Made by a program: the position numbers and the translations under genes
Assembly: GCA_033961575.1 (NCBI GenBank)
Contig: CM066737.1
Location: 64,314,771 to 64,378,770, forward strand
Reading direction: 5' to 3'
DNA: 64,000 bases
From: Aselliscus stoliczkanus
Taxonomy: Eukaryota > Chordata > Mammalia > Chiroptera > Hipposideridae
The notes under the pieces: generated by a model
Told to the model about the DNA's origin: nothing
The model's database searches: none
Seen by the model: the letters and a program-made list of their open reading frames with translations, nothing else
Shown: piece after piece, positions 32,390 through 43,098 of the stretch
Position numbering within the stretch: the stretch's first letter is position 1
Layout: every line of letters starts with the position of its first letter

Positions 32390-33224
32390 CAACTTGTGTA
32401 ATATACATACCAAAAAATATACAGTACCCATATTGTAAGTATGTAAGCTCAATTTTTGAGAAACTGAACAACTGTTTTTTTAATTACAATTCTCATGTGA
32501 AAGATGAATTTGGAACTATTCAGTAAGCATTGAAAAAGCCTAATAATGTAAGTGTTGCAAAATCATCATGACATTTTGCTACTCTGAGGACTATTAATGC
32601 TCTTTAATCACCTTAATGTCACTCAGGTTCAGTGCTCTTCTGAAATGGAGGTTCTGAGTCGGCCCATAGTGGAGGCATATTTCCTTTACTTCTTTATATC
32701 ATTTTTGTCTTACTTTGAGCACAGGAGTGCACCAGCAGCCAATTTAAAATCCTCCTAGAGGATTTTGTGAACACTTAAAGATTTTTTTTGAGAATATAGA
32801 AACCTATTTTTCTCAAACAGCTATAAGTTCAGAAAGCATCACCTATGGCAAAAGAAACAAGAAACAAACCCTGTAAGTTTAATTTTCTATTAACAGAGCA
32901 ATACGTGTAAAAAAAAATGCTTGAATTGGATGCCAGATAATTTATTGAATTCTTGCTTCTTCTCATTTTGTTTTCTGAGGTTCAATAGTAAACATTCTGA
33001 AGCTTCACAAGAGAGAATCCTTTCAGCTTCCCAATGTCTCATTCTAAGGAGGTGAGTAGGATTCAGAAAGAGAGCTGATTTTTCTTCACTTTAAGGGAGA
33101 AGGGAGAATTTCTTAGGATCAGGTTTCTATCTTGGTCTGTTAGAGTTAGATGTTTGCTAGTGTCATCGATATTCCAAGAGCATCTCTGAAAAAAATATAC
33201 AGTGGACAGTCTAGAAGCAGAAAT

Positions 33225-33225
<1 letters not shown>
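32390..33225. other. Intergenic DNA, nothing recognised
   Basis: AT-rich sequence without recognisable repeats or coding region. Confidence 0.4.

Positions 33226-33230
<5 letters not shown>

Positions 33231-33256
<26 letters not shown>
33231..33256. repeat. (CA)n microsatellite
   Basis: About 13 CA units directly abutting the left end of a mariner remnant. Confidence 0.97.
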
Positions 33257-33257
<1 letters not shown>

Positions 33258-33258
33258 G

Positions 33259-33491
33259 CGGGGGTGACAAAAAAAGTGTACAAGTGGACACTTTGGTCAA
33301 CGTTGCTCAAGCAGTAGTTCACCGTAATCAGAAGTGTCTGGATGATGATGGTAACCACTTTGAGCACCTCTTGTAATTGCAGAAGTCAAACATGACTTGT
33401 ATTCATCTTTTTTTATTGGTATGTAGTTAATATTACAATTTTAATAGTTTTGTCCTTTCTTAAAATGTGTATACATTTTTTGGCACCCTCT
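33259..33491 (+). mobile_element. Internally deleted mariner element
   Basis: The left end cgggggtgacaaaaaaagtg and the reverse complement of the right end cagagggtgccaaaaaatg are diverged inverted repeats. Inside is the C-terminus of a mariner transposase (DDDGNHFEHLL then stop, about 33329-33374). The right part, 'gacttgtattcatcttttttt', also occurs in the copy at 58031-58159. Confidence 0.75.
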
Positions 33492-33660
33492 GTATATGCA
33501 TATATATATAGATACAAATATTTTATAGTTATATATAGTTATTTTTATAATTATATATGTATATATGTTCATATATATGTATACACGTACAAACTATATG
33601 CATATATATGTACATATGTACACATATATACTTGTATAGATAGATAGATAGATAGATAGT
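33488..33660. repeat. TA-rich tract with (GATA)n end
   Basis: Alternating TA-rich sequence with many short palindromes (catatatatg types), ending in about five GATA units at 33639-33658. Confidence 0.9.
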
Positions 33661-33934
33661 TATTGATGATGAAACATGTTTCAGTGATTCAGACAGTGTT
33701 TTTATAAAACAAGCCAATGTATATAATGATGATGAAGCAATGGAGCCACAAAATAGCCAAACTATAGATTCAAATATCTAATCACAATCTGGATTCTAGA
33801 AGCTGAGAGTTAAGATAATTGGTAATTGTGAAGATCCTACTAGAACATGTTTGGATTCAGAAAAAGCAGTATGGAAAAGTATTAAGGTAAAGACTTTATA
33901 ATTTAGTGTTTTCAGACAAATTTAGTTGAATTTT

Positions 33935-34532
33935 ATTTTTTCAATAAAATTTCTTTATTTTAGAATAGTGGGTTTATAGAAAAGTCACAGAGATAGTAGA
34001 GTGCCCAGATACCCAACACTCTGTTCCATCCTGTAAGATGCTAATATCTCATAGTGCTATGTTACATTTGTCACAAGTAAGGAACCAACATCTGTACATT
34101 ACTATTAACCAAACTCCACTCCATAGTTTATTGAGGTTTCACTAGTTTTCTCCTATTGTCTTTTTTCTATTATATTTACTCGTCATGTCTTCTACAATAG
34201 TTTACTCTGGGCTGTGACAGTTTCTCAGACTTCCCTTGTTTTTGATAACCTTGACAGTTTTGAGGATACTGGTTAAGTATTTTGTGAAACATCTCTCAAT
34301 TTCGATGTTTCCATTGTTTTTCTCATGATTAGACTGGTGTTATGGGCTCTTCTGAGGAAAACAACACAGGAGAAGTGCCATTCTCATCACACTTCAGAGC
34401 ACGGGTACATGCAGTCAGCATGATTTGTCACTGATGACCAACTTGACCACCTAGCTGAGATGGTGGTTGCTAGGTTATGTGAACGTAAAGCTACTTTATC
34501 CCCCATTCCATACTCCACTCTTTCAAGGTTTA
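33935..34532 (-). mobile_element. Old L1M 3' UTR-type fragment
   Basis: 'tttatagaaaagtcacagag', 'agatgctaatatctcatagtg', 'ctctgggctgtgacagtttc', 'gataaccttgacagttttgag' and 'gtgccattctcatcac' follow in the order known for a widespread reverse-oriented L1M 3' sequence, related to 6830-7690. Confidence 0.6.
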
Positions 34533-34555
34533 GTAATTTTAAAAGTACGTTCTTT

Positions 34556-34720
34556 GGGCTGGCTGAGTGGCTCCGTTGGTTAAGAGCTCGCTCAAGAGTG
34601 TGAGCCGAACTTTGAGCAACAGCAGTCCGATCCCCAGCCTGAGCTGAGCTGCTACTGAGCTGCCAACAGTGGCAAGATGGCTCAGCTATTAAAAAAACAA
34701 ACAAACAAAAAAAAACACCC
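34556..34720 (+). mobile_element. tRNA-derived SINE, type B
   Basis: Starts gggctggctgagtggctccg, contains 'gttaagagctcgctcaagag' and ends with the repetitive GAGCTGCTACTGAGCTGCC segment and an A/CAAA tail. Flanks acgttcttt and atgttcttt are a diverged target duplication. Confidence 0.88.
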
Positions 34721-34734
34721 ATGTTCTTTATGAA

Positions 34735-36785
34735 GTGGTTTTAGAATAACCTTTTAATTTCATCTTTTCTCTAAGAATAATATCTTCTTTTGATCCAGCC
34801 AAAAATATCTAACCATTTACTTAATCAGTTTTGTGTGTGAAGTTCAGTAGTGCTTGTCTCTTTAAAAAAAAGTCAATACAATTATAAATTTATTAATTCT
34901 CATTATAAATATTTGTATGCTATTTGATTATTTCTCTTCATGATATAGCAACATATGGTTATAAATTTTCTCATTCTTTACAGTTACTATGTGTGGACTT
35001 GGTATTTGGCTATGATTTGTAGGTCTGTGATAGACTCTTTTGGCCCTAGAAGGTACTGAATGGCAGTACAAACTGCTCCTCCTCCCGAATGGCATAGGAC
35101 TGGAAGGTGATCCTTGGGATAATAGCAAGTCTCTTGTTAATGTAGTGCCTCCTTCCAGATGACTCACTAGAGTTATCTCAATCCAATCCATCTTTCTGGA
35201 ATCCCCATGATGGCCTAAGCAGCTAGATGTGCTTCTCTGAGTTAATGTCAGGGCAGCGATTGACTTATCAATATAAATAATAATGATCATTTTACTGCCA
35301 GTGGGTGCACTCTTATGCTCACTCCAAGGCATATATGTAAAGAACTTTTAATGTGTTACTGTCAGAAATACAAGCCCACCAGAATTACTAACTTCATTCT
35401 TAACCTACCAAATAAATCTTTCAAAGACCGAATATGGTGTGTAGGATTTAAGTATTTTCTCTGCTTTTCTGAGATGTTGTGCTAATGCAGGAATCACTCA
35501 AGATTTTGAAATTGCAAGACTTCACTTAGATTGGCAGTTTATCCTTACCTAACCTGAGGTTAGCTGGTGAGGCCTTTATTTTAACCATTAAACACCTTTA
35601 TAATATTTTGCTTCAGCCTGTTATACAAGACGAGAGCTCAGTTACTGCAGCCTGCACTGTTAAAGCCAGGGTTAGGTAGCATGAGGCAACAAGAATAACA
35701 ATAGTCGTCAGAGGACAGATAGGGGATGAGGCAGAGGCCCACTAGTGACTGCTCCTGAAATCAGTTTTCTGGCTTTTCTAAAATGGAGGTCGATGTGTAC
35801 TCTGGTATTTTTAGGGGCATCAGCAATAGCTTTGACTTGAATGCATTTCTCCTTTTTTAAACTCTGCTCTGATGCAAGTAATCGATATTGTAGTTTTGGT
35901 GAAAAAATCCTTTTTGACAAAAGCTCCAAGATTGATTACCTAGATCAATACCATTTTTAAGAACAATTCATCAAGATTGTATTTAAACAGAGACCATGAT
36001 GCATTTAAACTGTTAATACTACAAACCTTTTCCCCCTCCTCTCCTCCTTGTGGATTATCTGTTTTTCCCCCAACAGAGCAGTAGATTTCATAGTGGAGTA
36101 GAATGTCATAGTTTCCCAGGGGTTAAAATAAGATAACAGTTCTTTCAGATTGTTGTCCTCTCCTCTCCCCAGTTCTCCTCACAGCACTTTGTTGTTCTTA
36201 ATTTGCAAATAAACCCTCTATTATTCCCACAATATTTAAGTTGTGGAATCTTATGTTTTCTTGGTCTTATAAAAATTGAGAACACACACCCTGGAAGACA
36301 ATGAAGACAAAGAAATGCAGAGCATTGCTGCACTCAGGCTCTTAAACTTTTCAATCAGCAGCCACTCTAGGGTAGGTGTAATTGTCGTGGTAATTCAGGC
36401 AAAAGCACATTTTTGGCCTGAATCACTTTGATACTTGTGACTGTGTGGATCCAGGTTAGTGGAGGATAAAAACTGTCCTTCTATGTCAGTGTGTACCTCT
36501 AAATATCATAACAATGAGAAGCAGTGACTAGCTATTACTGAAGCTCAAAATTGGGTAATGTAGTCATTTTCCCCCAACATCTTTAAGAATTAAATAATTA
36601 TCCATCTGCCCAGAATGCATAACTAACCTGAGAGCAGAGAAATGAGAATGGTCTTCCAGACCTTTTTTTTCTATAGTATTACTGAAAATACGAAAAAAAT
36701 GAAAGATGGAAATGGACAAACTGGGCTAGATATAAGATCTGTAAGCACTATCAATTGGTAGCTTTAACACTGCTTCAAACTCTCA
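34735..36785. other. Unique-looking intergenic DNA
   Basis: About 2 kb with no recognisable recent repeat. The 134-codon minus frame at 34928-35332 has no domain signature that I can recognise. I cannot exclude an old repeat or a regulatory region. Confidence 0.35.
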
Positions 36786-36789
36786 TACT

Positions 36790-37860
36790 GATGGCGACAT
36801 TTGAGACTCCGCTAAAGGCTTAAAGAAGATCTAGATACTGAGTCTTTGCTAGAGCAAATTAACACAGCATCAGCTCCATGGTATGAAGCCACTGATTGGG
36901 TAAATGGTTTCCCTTCCACTCCAATTAGACAGGAGGATCAGAAACAGTTCTTACCGATGGTAATAGAGAGAAGTATATATTTACAGTGTTGCCCCCAAAC
37001 TCTGTTAAGTCTCCTGCCGTTTGTAATAATATATCCACAGGGAGCTGAACCACCCGGGCATTCTGTGGAATGGCACACTAGTCCGTTACACCAAAGACAT
37101 TATGTTAATCAGATGAGCAAGAAATTGGCTAGCAGACTGAAGACCTTGGTATGCCCCATAAAAGTGGGAGGTAAACTCTATGAAAATTGAGGGGCCTGCC
37201 ACATCAAAGAGGTGTTTACGGGTGTGCCAGAAATGCCCATCAAATTAAAGGACACATTATTGCATCAGTTACTTCTCAACAATAAGAAGGTGGCACGAGT
37301 CTTGGTAGGCCACTCCTGGCTCTGAAACCAGCATATTTCCCACTTGAGAATGCCTCCTGGCTCTTTTATTAAGCTCTGTGGAAGGCTGCAAGGTTTGAAT
37401 CAGACCCAGAGCAGGAAAGAGCTCTACATGAAGTCCAGACAGAAGTATGAGCATCCCTGACACTTAGGCCATTGGATCCAGCAGACACCACAGAACTAGA
37501 AGTATCTGTGATAGGAAAAGTCACTGTGTTGAGCTGCAGGCAAGCCTCAATAGGAGAACCTCAAGGTAGGGCCTGGAGTTCGAGACAAAGACCAAACCTT
37601 CTTTAGGAAAGTTTTCTACAGCATTGGAAAACCATCTCCTAGTATGCTACTTGCCACTGGTACAGACAGAGCATTTGACCACGAGACATCGAGAATCCAT
37701 GTGCTTCAAGCTGCCCATCATGAGCAAGGTCCTATCAGACTCATGAAGTCAAAAGATTGGGTAGATCCAATAGCAATCCGTTGTTAGATGCAGTTGTACA
37801 TTCAGGGCTGGCAGGGAGCAGGGCCAAAGGGTATACATGAGCTGAAGGCCAAAATCATCA
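36790..37860 (+). mobile_element. ERVL-type endogenous retrovirus pol remnant
   Basis: A 114-codon frame (36846-37190) starts like an ERVL reverse transcriptase segment, with LEQINTASAPWYEATDW followed by PIRQEDQKQF, the block just upstream of the RT catalytic region. Later sequence ('tgcatcagttacttctcaac', 'ccatgtgcttcaagctgccc', 'gcagttgtacattcaggg') looks like the downstream RT/RNase H part. Stops and shifts are frequent, and no LTRs or other genes are attached. It is an inert fossil of a class III endogenous retrovirus. Confidence 0.6.
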
Positions 37861-38195
37861 TAAACAGGAAAGCCTAAGAAACTGTCATAGCCAATAGGAA
37901 ACTAAGGAGATATGGCAACCAAATGTGATGGTGTGGATGGGATCCTGGAACAGAAAGAGGACACTAGGTAAAACTAAGGCTATCTGAATAAACTGTGGAC
38001 TTTAGCTAATAATAGTGTACCAATATTGGTTCATTAATTGTGACAAACATAATATGCTAATGTAAGATATTAATAACAGGGGAAATTGGGTGTGGGATTA
38101 TGGGACTTTTCTAGTATCTGCTTAATTTTTCTGTAAACCTAAAACTGTTCTAAAAATTAAGTCTATTAATAAAAAATATATAGCAAAAAAAAAAA
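37860..38195 (+). mobile_element. L1 3'-end fragment
   Basis: 'actgtggactttagctaataatag', 'ccaatattggttcattaattg', 'ttaatttttctgtaaacc' and 'taaaactgttctaaaaattaag' with a terminal A run match an L1 3' end. It directly follows the ERVL remnant. Confidence 0.7.
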
Positions 38196-38199
38196 GATC

Positions 38200-38610
38200 T
38201 AGAAAAATCCCATCGGGTTTGCCTTGGAATTCAGGTATCATTTTCAAAGCTCTTTCTCTATATCCTTTCTCAGTTTGCCTTAAGATTGTATTATATGCGG
38301 TGCCAAAGGGGCCAAGAGAGGCTGTATGAAAACTAAAGATTCATGTAACTCAGGCCAAGAAAAGGTAAATTGCATGCTGATTTAGGATGATAAAAGACCA
38401 AAAATATGGTTGATGCATGAGTTTCTATTTGTAATTAAGAGATTCACTTACAAAAGAATTACAAATTCCAGGTAAAAGTATTATGTAAGTAAATTTTAAA
38501 AAGCATCACTGAAATAGAAGTTGAGGGATCTTTAGAGTGCATTATGAGTTGGTATGTACTAAGTTTCAAAAGTAATCCTCTAGTAACTTGGAATGTTCTA
38601 CATGTCCTCT
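38200..38610. other. Intergenic DNA, nothing recognised
   Basis: No gene or bounded repeat recognised. Confidence 0.4.
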
Positions 38611-38626
38611 GTTGAGAATTTATTTA

Positions 38627-39060
38627 TTTATTTATTTATTATTTTTTTAAAGATTTTATTGGGGAATTGGGGGAGGGGAACAGACAACTTGCTGTCCTTT
38701 TGCTCCTCAGTCTGATTGCGGAGGACATTGCTTCACTGGCCCACGTTGGTATCGTCATTGTGCTCTTCCCGGGTGAGGCAGATCGGTCGTTGGCCTCTGG
38801 ATGGTCACTCACAACAGCTATTGGCTGCTCACGCTAGCTGCCAGCTGCTCACGCTGGCCGCTGGCCACTCACTGTAGCCTATGGCAGCCCACTGCAGCAG
38901 GGGCTGCAGCCTACACCGTCGCCGGGGCTCGCAGCCCAGCTCCAGGTGGAGCTGTTGTTAGCCGTAGAGGGCAGTATCACTGGCCCTCATACATGGGATC
39001 CAAACTGGGGCCGCTGGCATCCCAAAACCAGCTCGTAACCAACGTGCCACTCGGCCGGCC
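38627..39060 (-). mobile_element. tRNA-derived SINE, type A long form
   Basis: Full-length long form. The head ends at 39060 (ccactcggccggcc), and the tail with AATAAAATCTTTAAA lies at the left after a (TTTA)n-expanded A tail. Duplicates gagaatttattta (38614-38626) and gagaattattta (39063-39074) flank it. Confidence 0.92.
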
Positions 39061-39079
39061 CAGAGAATTATTTAGAAGT

Positions 39080-39580
39080 GAGTCTTAGAAGATTTTCTGG
39101 AATGCATGTTTACTGATGGCAATTCTGCTTTCCACGGAGGCGAAAGCCATTCTGCTTTGTTTTTACTTTACCCATCTTCAGTTACCAAAAAAGTAAGTCA
39201 AGTGCCCAAGGGTAATCTTTTCTAGGGCCATCTCCCATTTATAGATGAGAGCACAACTAGCTCTCCTGTGTCCCACACCTGAATTCGATGTATTTCATCA
39301 GGAGGGAAGCTGGGTCACAGGTGGCTTTTGGAATGTCACTATGTTTCATGCAGTTCATCCATTCTCACTTTAGAGCCCATCTTCTCTATCCTTGTGCATT
39401 AGCAGCTGACTCAGGAAAGGAGGGTTTTCAGTATTGTTCTTCAGAATTTTTTTTTCTTAAACGGAATTATAATTTTTTTCCCTCCAGAAGTGTTTAAAAA
39501 GAATGGAAAATGCCACAAGCAAGTAAACTTATGTTGTATCTGTACCTGTAACATTTCATATTTGAGGTCCAAAAATATTT

Positions 39581-39624
<44 letters not shown>

Positions 39625-40130
39625 AGTCTTAATGGAACAAAAGACAGTCTCTTATAATCTAAGACACGGTTTCTCAAAACTTTACTTCTGAAATATCTAC
39701 AGCTTTCTCCCATTCCTTCTCATAGAATAGACACCCATTCCATCTTCAATTATTTTGTCATATTCCTCAGAAAGAAACATATATTTTGCTTATTTTAGAA
39801 AAATATAATTAGTATGTATATTAGATAATATATAGATAGACTAGATAGATAACTAGATATACATATATATGTATATGTATCTCTGTCTCTCTCCAATCAT
39901 TCATGATCAGCAATTCATTGAAGGTATACTTAAGTGAATGTGTACCGTGCATAGGATAAATTCCCTTACATGGTTTGCAGCTTTTTTTTTTAGCACAAAA
40001 GCATTTATAAAAATTGTACCAGAAAAATCACCTCAGACGTCATATATATGATGTCTATGTTGGGTCACTTAAAATTTGATTCATGATTTGCTTAGTTTAA
40101 AAAAAAACTTGTCCCTGGTTTTCTGATGGT
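39080..40130. other. Intergenic DNA with a long (TA)n tract
   Basis: No coding evidence. It contains an uninterrupted (TA)n run at 39582-39620 and a TA/GATA-like patch at 39815-39875. Confidence 0.5.
39582..39620. repeat. (TA)n microsatellite
   Basis: About 19 uninterrupted TA units. Confidence 0.98.
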
Positions 40131-40139
40131 AGTGGTGAC

Positions 40140-40410
40140 AGTTGGCCAGGGCCTCAGGGTTGGCTGTTGGGTGGCAGCATGGCCCGGGGCAGCCTGGGGG
40201 CAGAATACCACCTGCTGGTCTCTCCTGGTCTTGGCTGGTTGGCCGGCCCGCTGCCTTCCATGAACTCATTAAGAGAGCACACCTGCCACCAAGCTCCTTC
40301 CTGCACCTTCATGGGGACCCCTGCGTCTGCCTTTACTGAGACCCCACCCCCACCCCCTTGCCCAGCAGAGGTTGTGGACAACCCCAAGCATCCAGGTCGC
40401 CCCTGCTGGT
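40140..40410 (+). other. GC-rich leader of the MATE pseudogene
   Basis: A GC-rich block unlike the AT-rich flank directly precedes the first recognisable MATE residues. It is probably the 5' UTR and N-terminal codons of the retrocopied mRNA. The N-terminus is not conserved enough in the family for me to identify it by eye. Confidence 0.4.
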
Positions 40411-41092
40411 ATGGCGGGAGGCTGCCCTGCAGGCTGGTGCTCGCTGCCCCAGTGTCCCTTGCACAGTTGATGATCTTATTGGCATCGTCAGTCCCATATT
40501 CTCTGGGCATCTGAGGAAAGTCCTGCTGGATGCTGTTATGATTGCTGTATCAGTTGTGAACCTTAGTGGAATTTTAGTTGGATCTGGCTTGGCCTCCACT
40601 TCGGATATGCTAATGTCTCAGTGCTTTGGAGGCAAGAACCCAAAACGCACAAGGATCATATTTAAGAGAGGAATCCTCATCTTGAGGCTGTGTTGCTTTC
40701 CTTGCTGGGCCGTCTTCATTGATACAGAGCGTGTCCTCCTGCCCTTACAACAAAATCCTGAGGTCTCCAGGATAGGTCAGATTTAGGTGATGATTTTTAT
40801 TCCTGCTCTTCTTCCTGCATCATTCCTGTTCCAGTTGCAGCCAAAATATTTACAAACGGCGTCATATTGCTTCAAGTTATTATTGGGCTTGCAGTGAAGG
40901 TCATCAGTGTGAGCATTAATGCCTCCTGCTGTGTGCCCTGAACCTGAGAGTGGTAGGATCTGCCTGGGCAAACACCATTTCCCAGTTTTTTTTCTGTCTG
41001 CTCCTCTTTCCTTGTACCTGTGATGGAAAAGAAATCTACATCAGCAGGAGGTTGCACTATGTGAGTGTTTCCAGGAGTGAGGCTCCTACATC

Positions 41093-42071
41093 TGTTACCG
41101 GGACAATGACTTTGAACACCTCGGTTCTTGTCTTCTTAAAGGAAAGACTTCCATCAAGAGACAGAATTTTGTGCAGCATAAACAGCAGAAGTTTATTAGT
41201 AAAAGAAAGTCAACTCTGAGACATGGAGTGGGCTGACCCCAGGGAGGAAAGCAGCTCTGCCTTACATTGTATGACGGCTTTTATTTCTGTGGGTAGAACT
41301 GCCTCCCGTCTCCCTTCCCTTATCTCTCCTTCTCACCCTGAAGTACCTGCTCCTCTGGCATTTAGCAATGCATTTCTTTGATTTAAGGGCATGCGTAAAT
41401 ATATCACTTTGATTTAGGGGCATATGTAAACACATCCCCTTGGTTTTAGAGCATGTATAAACACATCCCCTTGGGGTATGTGAAAACCTGGAATTCTGTT
41501 GGGCCAGTGAAGTATTGGTGGTCCTGACAAGCAGGATATGTTAATAAGCAGGATGTCTTCCTCTCTTCTAATGCATTTCTTTGATTTAGTGTCTTGGGTA
41601 AACACATCTCCTTGGTTTTGGGGGATGTGTATACACATCCATTTGGGATATGTGAAAACCTGGAGCCCTGTTGGGCTGGTAAGGCATTGGTGACAAATAG
41701 GATGGGTTCCCTGACAAGCAGGATGTCTTCCTCTCTTCTAATTCATTTCTTTGATTTACGGACATGGGTAAACACATTCTCAAACACATGGTTTGGGGGC
41801 AAGTGTAAACACATCCCTTTGGAGTGTGTAAAAACCTGGAATCCTGTTGGGTCAGTAAGGTATTGATGATCCCGACAAGCAGTATGTGTTGATAAGCAGG
41901 ATGTCTTCTTCTCTTCTAATGCATTTTTTAATTTAAAGTGTGTGTAAGCTTGGAGTCCTGCTGGGCAGCTGCTTAGGGGTCTTGACCCAAGTAGGAGCTG
42001 CAGCAAGGGGCTTTCCAACTGGGGCTGAATTTCTTCTTCTGCTCATTTCAACCCACCTACCCAATCACACC
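41093..42071 (-). mobile_element. Solo ERV LTR with tandem repeats, inserted in the MATE pseudogene
   Basis: The insert divides the MATE reading between GSYI and KLGIPS. On the minus strand it ends with 'actaataaacttctgctg', 'tttatgctgcacaaaattc' and 'tgtctcttgatggaagtc', a polyadenylation signal with R/U5-like sequence near 41120-41200. It starts TG on the plus strand, so the LTR ends CA. The U3-like part holds three and a half tandem repeats starting at 41369, 41571, 41741 and 41919. No viral genes are attached. The ends are set from the host reading frame and may be off by a few bases. Confidence 0.7.
41369..41960. repeat. Tandem repeats in LTR U3, units of about 170-200 bp
   Basis: Units begin 'atgcatttctttgattta' at 41369, 41571, 41741 (attcatttc) and 41919 (degenerate, truncated). 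Each contains 'gtaaacacatc', 'tgtgaaaacctgga', 'cctgttgggc' and ends 'gcaggatgtcttcctctc'. The spacings of 202, 170 and 178 bp show unit-length variation. Confidence 0.88.
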
Positions 42072-42665
42072 AAGCTGGGTATTCCTAGTACGCTTATGGT
42101 ATGCAGTGAGTGGTGGGTTTTTGAGATCCGAACCTTCCTTGCCTGATTGGTTAGTGTGACAGAACTTGGAGCTAGGCCATCATTTATCAGCTGATCTCTG
42201 CAGCATACATGATACCTATTGGCTTTGATGTGGCAGCCAGTGTTCCAGTGGGCAGTGCTTGGGGGCAGGGGCTACTGAACAGACTGGCACTCCTGCATAA
42301 CTTGTTGCCTGTGGGTATTTGCTCACTTGCAATGGGTATCTTTCTTGTAGCTTAGAAGGATATAATTGCATATATATTTACCAGTGACAAAGATATTCTT
42401 TCCCTTGTGAGCCAAGCAATGCCTGTTTTTGCTCCCTTCCACCTATTTGATGTACTTGAAGGCCCCTGAGATGGCATCCTGAGAGGTACAGGAAAGCAAA
42501 AGATTGGTGCTGCCTTGAAAGTCGTTGGTTATTAATGTTTTTGGTATTTGCATCAGAGTATCTCTGATGTTCGCTACTAAACTTGGGGTAATAGGTCTGT
42601 GATTGATGATTTGTGTCTTTTTTTCATGGTATTTTCTATTTGGTGTACATCAGGAAGATAAACTA

Positions 42666-42746
42666 TTGGGTTGTCAGAAAAGTCATGATGCATTTTTGCA
42701 ATGAAAAACATAGAAAAAATACGTCATGACTTTTCCGACAACCCAA
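42666..42746. mobile_element. Near-palindromic mariner MITE (81 bp), copy 1
   Basis: Arms of about 32 bp, ttgggttgtcagaaaagtc on the left and ttgggttgtcggaaaagtc as the reverse complement of the right end, enclose a small A/T-rich loop. TA flanks both sides (42664-42665 and 42747-42748). It sits inside the MATE pseudogene. A close copy is at 53394-53474. Confidence 0.93.
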
Positions 42747-43098
42747 TAGAATAGAGTTGCAGAGCAGGCACAGGTTCGAGCTGGAATAAAAAGGATTCTG
42801 GAGACTGTGCATACCCCAGCAGACTGAACTATCCTGGAAAAAGAGGTAATTAGTGGAGTGGTTTTATGTGATATCATCACATCAGAGAACCAGGCCATCC
42901 AACTGATGGTAATAGAAAAAAACAACCATTGGGGATGCTTTGACAGTGAGACAGTTGATTTTCTATCATGAAATAGTTTGAGCTGTTGCTGTTGCCTGTT
43001 CTTTTAGCAGGAATTTTAGTAAGAATTGTCAATGATTGTGGCTAAAATAGAAAAATTATTACCAGCCCACAAACTAGAAATGATAATTATGTTCCGTA

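Larger units (their letters stand above)
40410..43032 (+). pseudogene. Processed pseudogene of a MATE transporter (SLC47A family)
   Basis: SLC47A (MATE) proteins are multi-helix plasma-membrane H+/organic-cation exchangers. Family-like segments run in order without introns: CRLVLAAPVSLAQLMILL (from 40430), SGHLRKVLLDAVMIAVSVVN, CCFPCWAVF (about 40691-40720), VMIFIPAL, WANTISQF, then GSYI. A solo LTR (41093-42071) follows, then KLGIPSTLM and SEWW, PIGFDVAASVPVGSALGAG, LMFATKLGVIGL (about 42567-42602), an inserted MITE (42666-42746), EQAQVRAGI, and a last hydrophobic helix LLLLPVLLAGILVRI ending near 43029. Frameshift near 40490, in-frame TAG at 40784-40786 replacing the Tyr of the family 'TYV' motif, TGA in 'FQE*GSY', and many later stops make it non-functional. 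Loss of introns and retention of the extreme C-terminus indicate a retrocopy of nearly full length. The exact parent (SLC47A1 or SLC47A2) is not resolved. Confidence 0.85.

Noticed and set aside
34928..35332. 134-codon minus frame as a gene
   Set aside because: No recognisable domain, no conserved start context, and random-looking composition. It cannot be supported without comparative data.
40358..40786. 142-codon MATE-like frame as a working small transporter
   Set aside because: It lacks a family N-terminus because of the upstream frameshift, ends at a premature TAG, and is followed by further MATE sequence with many stops. It is part of a pseudogene.
41369..41960. CRISPR-like or satellite array
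   Set aside because: The repeats are long (about 170-200 bp), directly adjacent and of variable length, with no short repeats and unique spacers. They sit inside an LTR-like insert in a mammalian genome.
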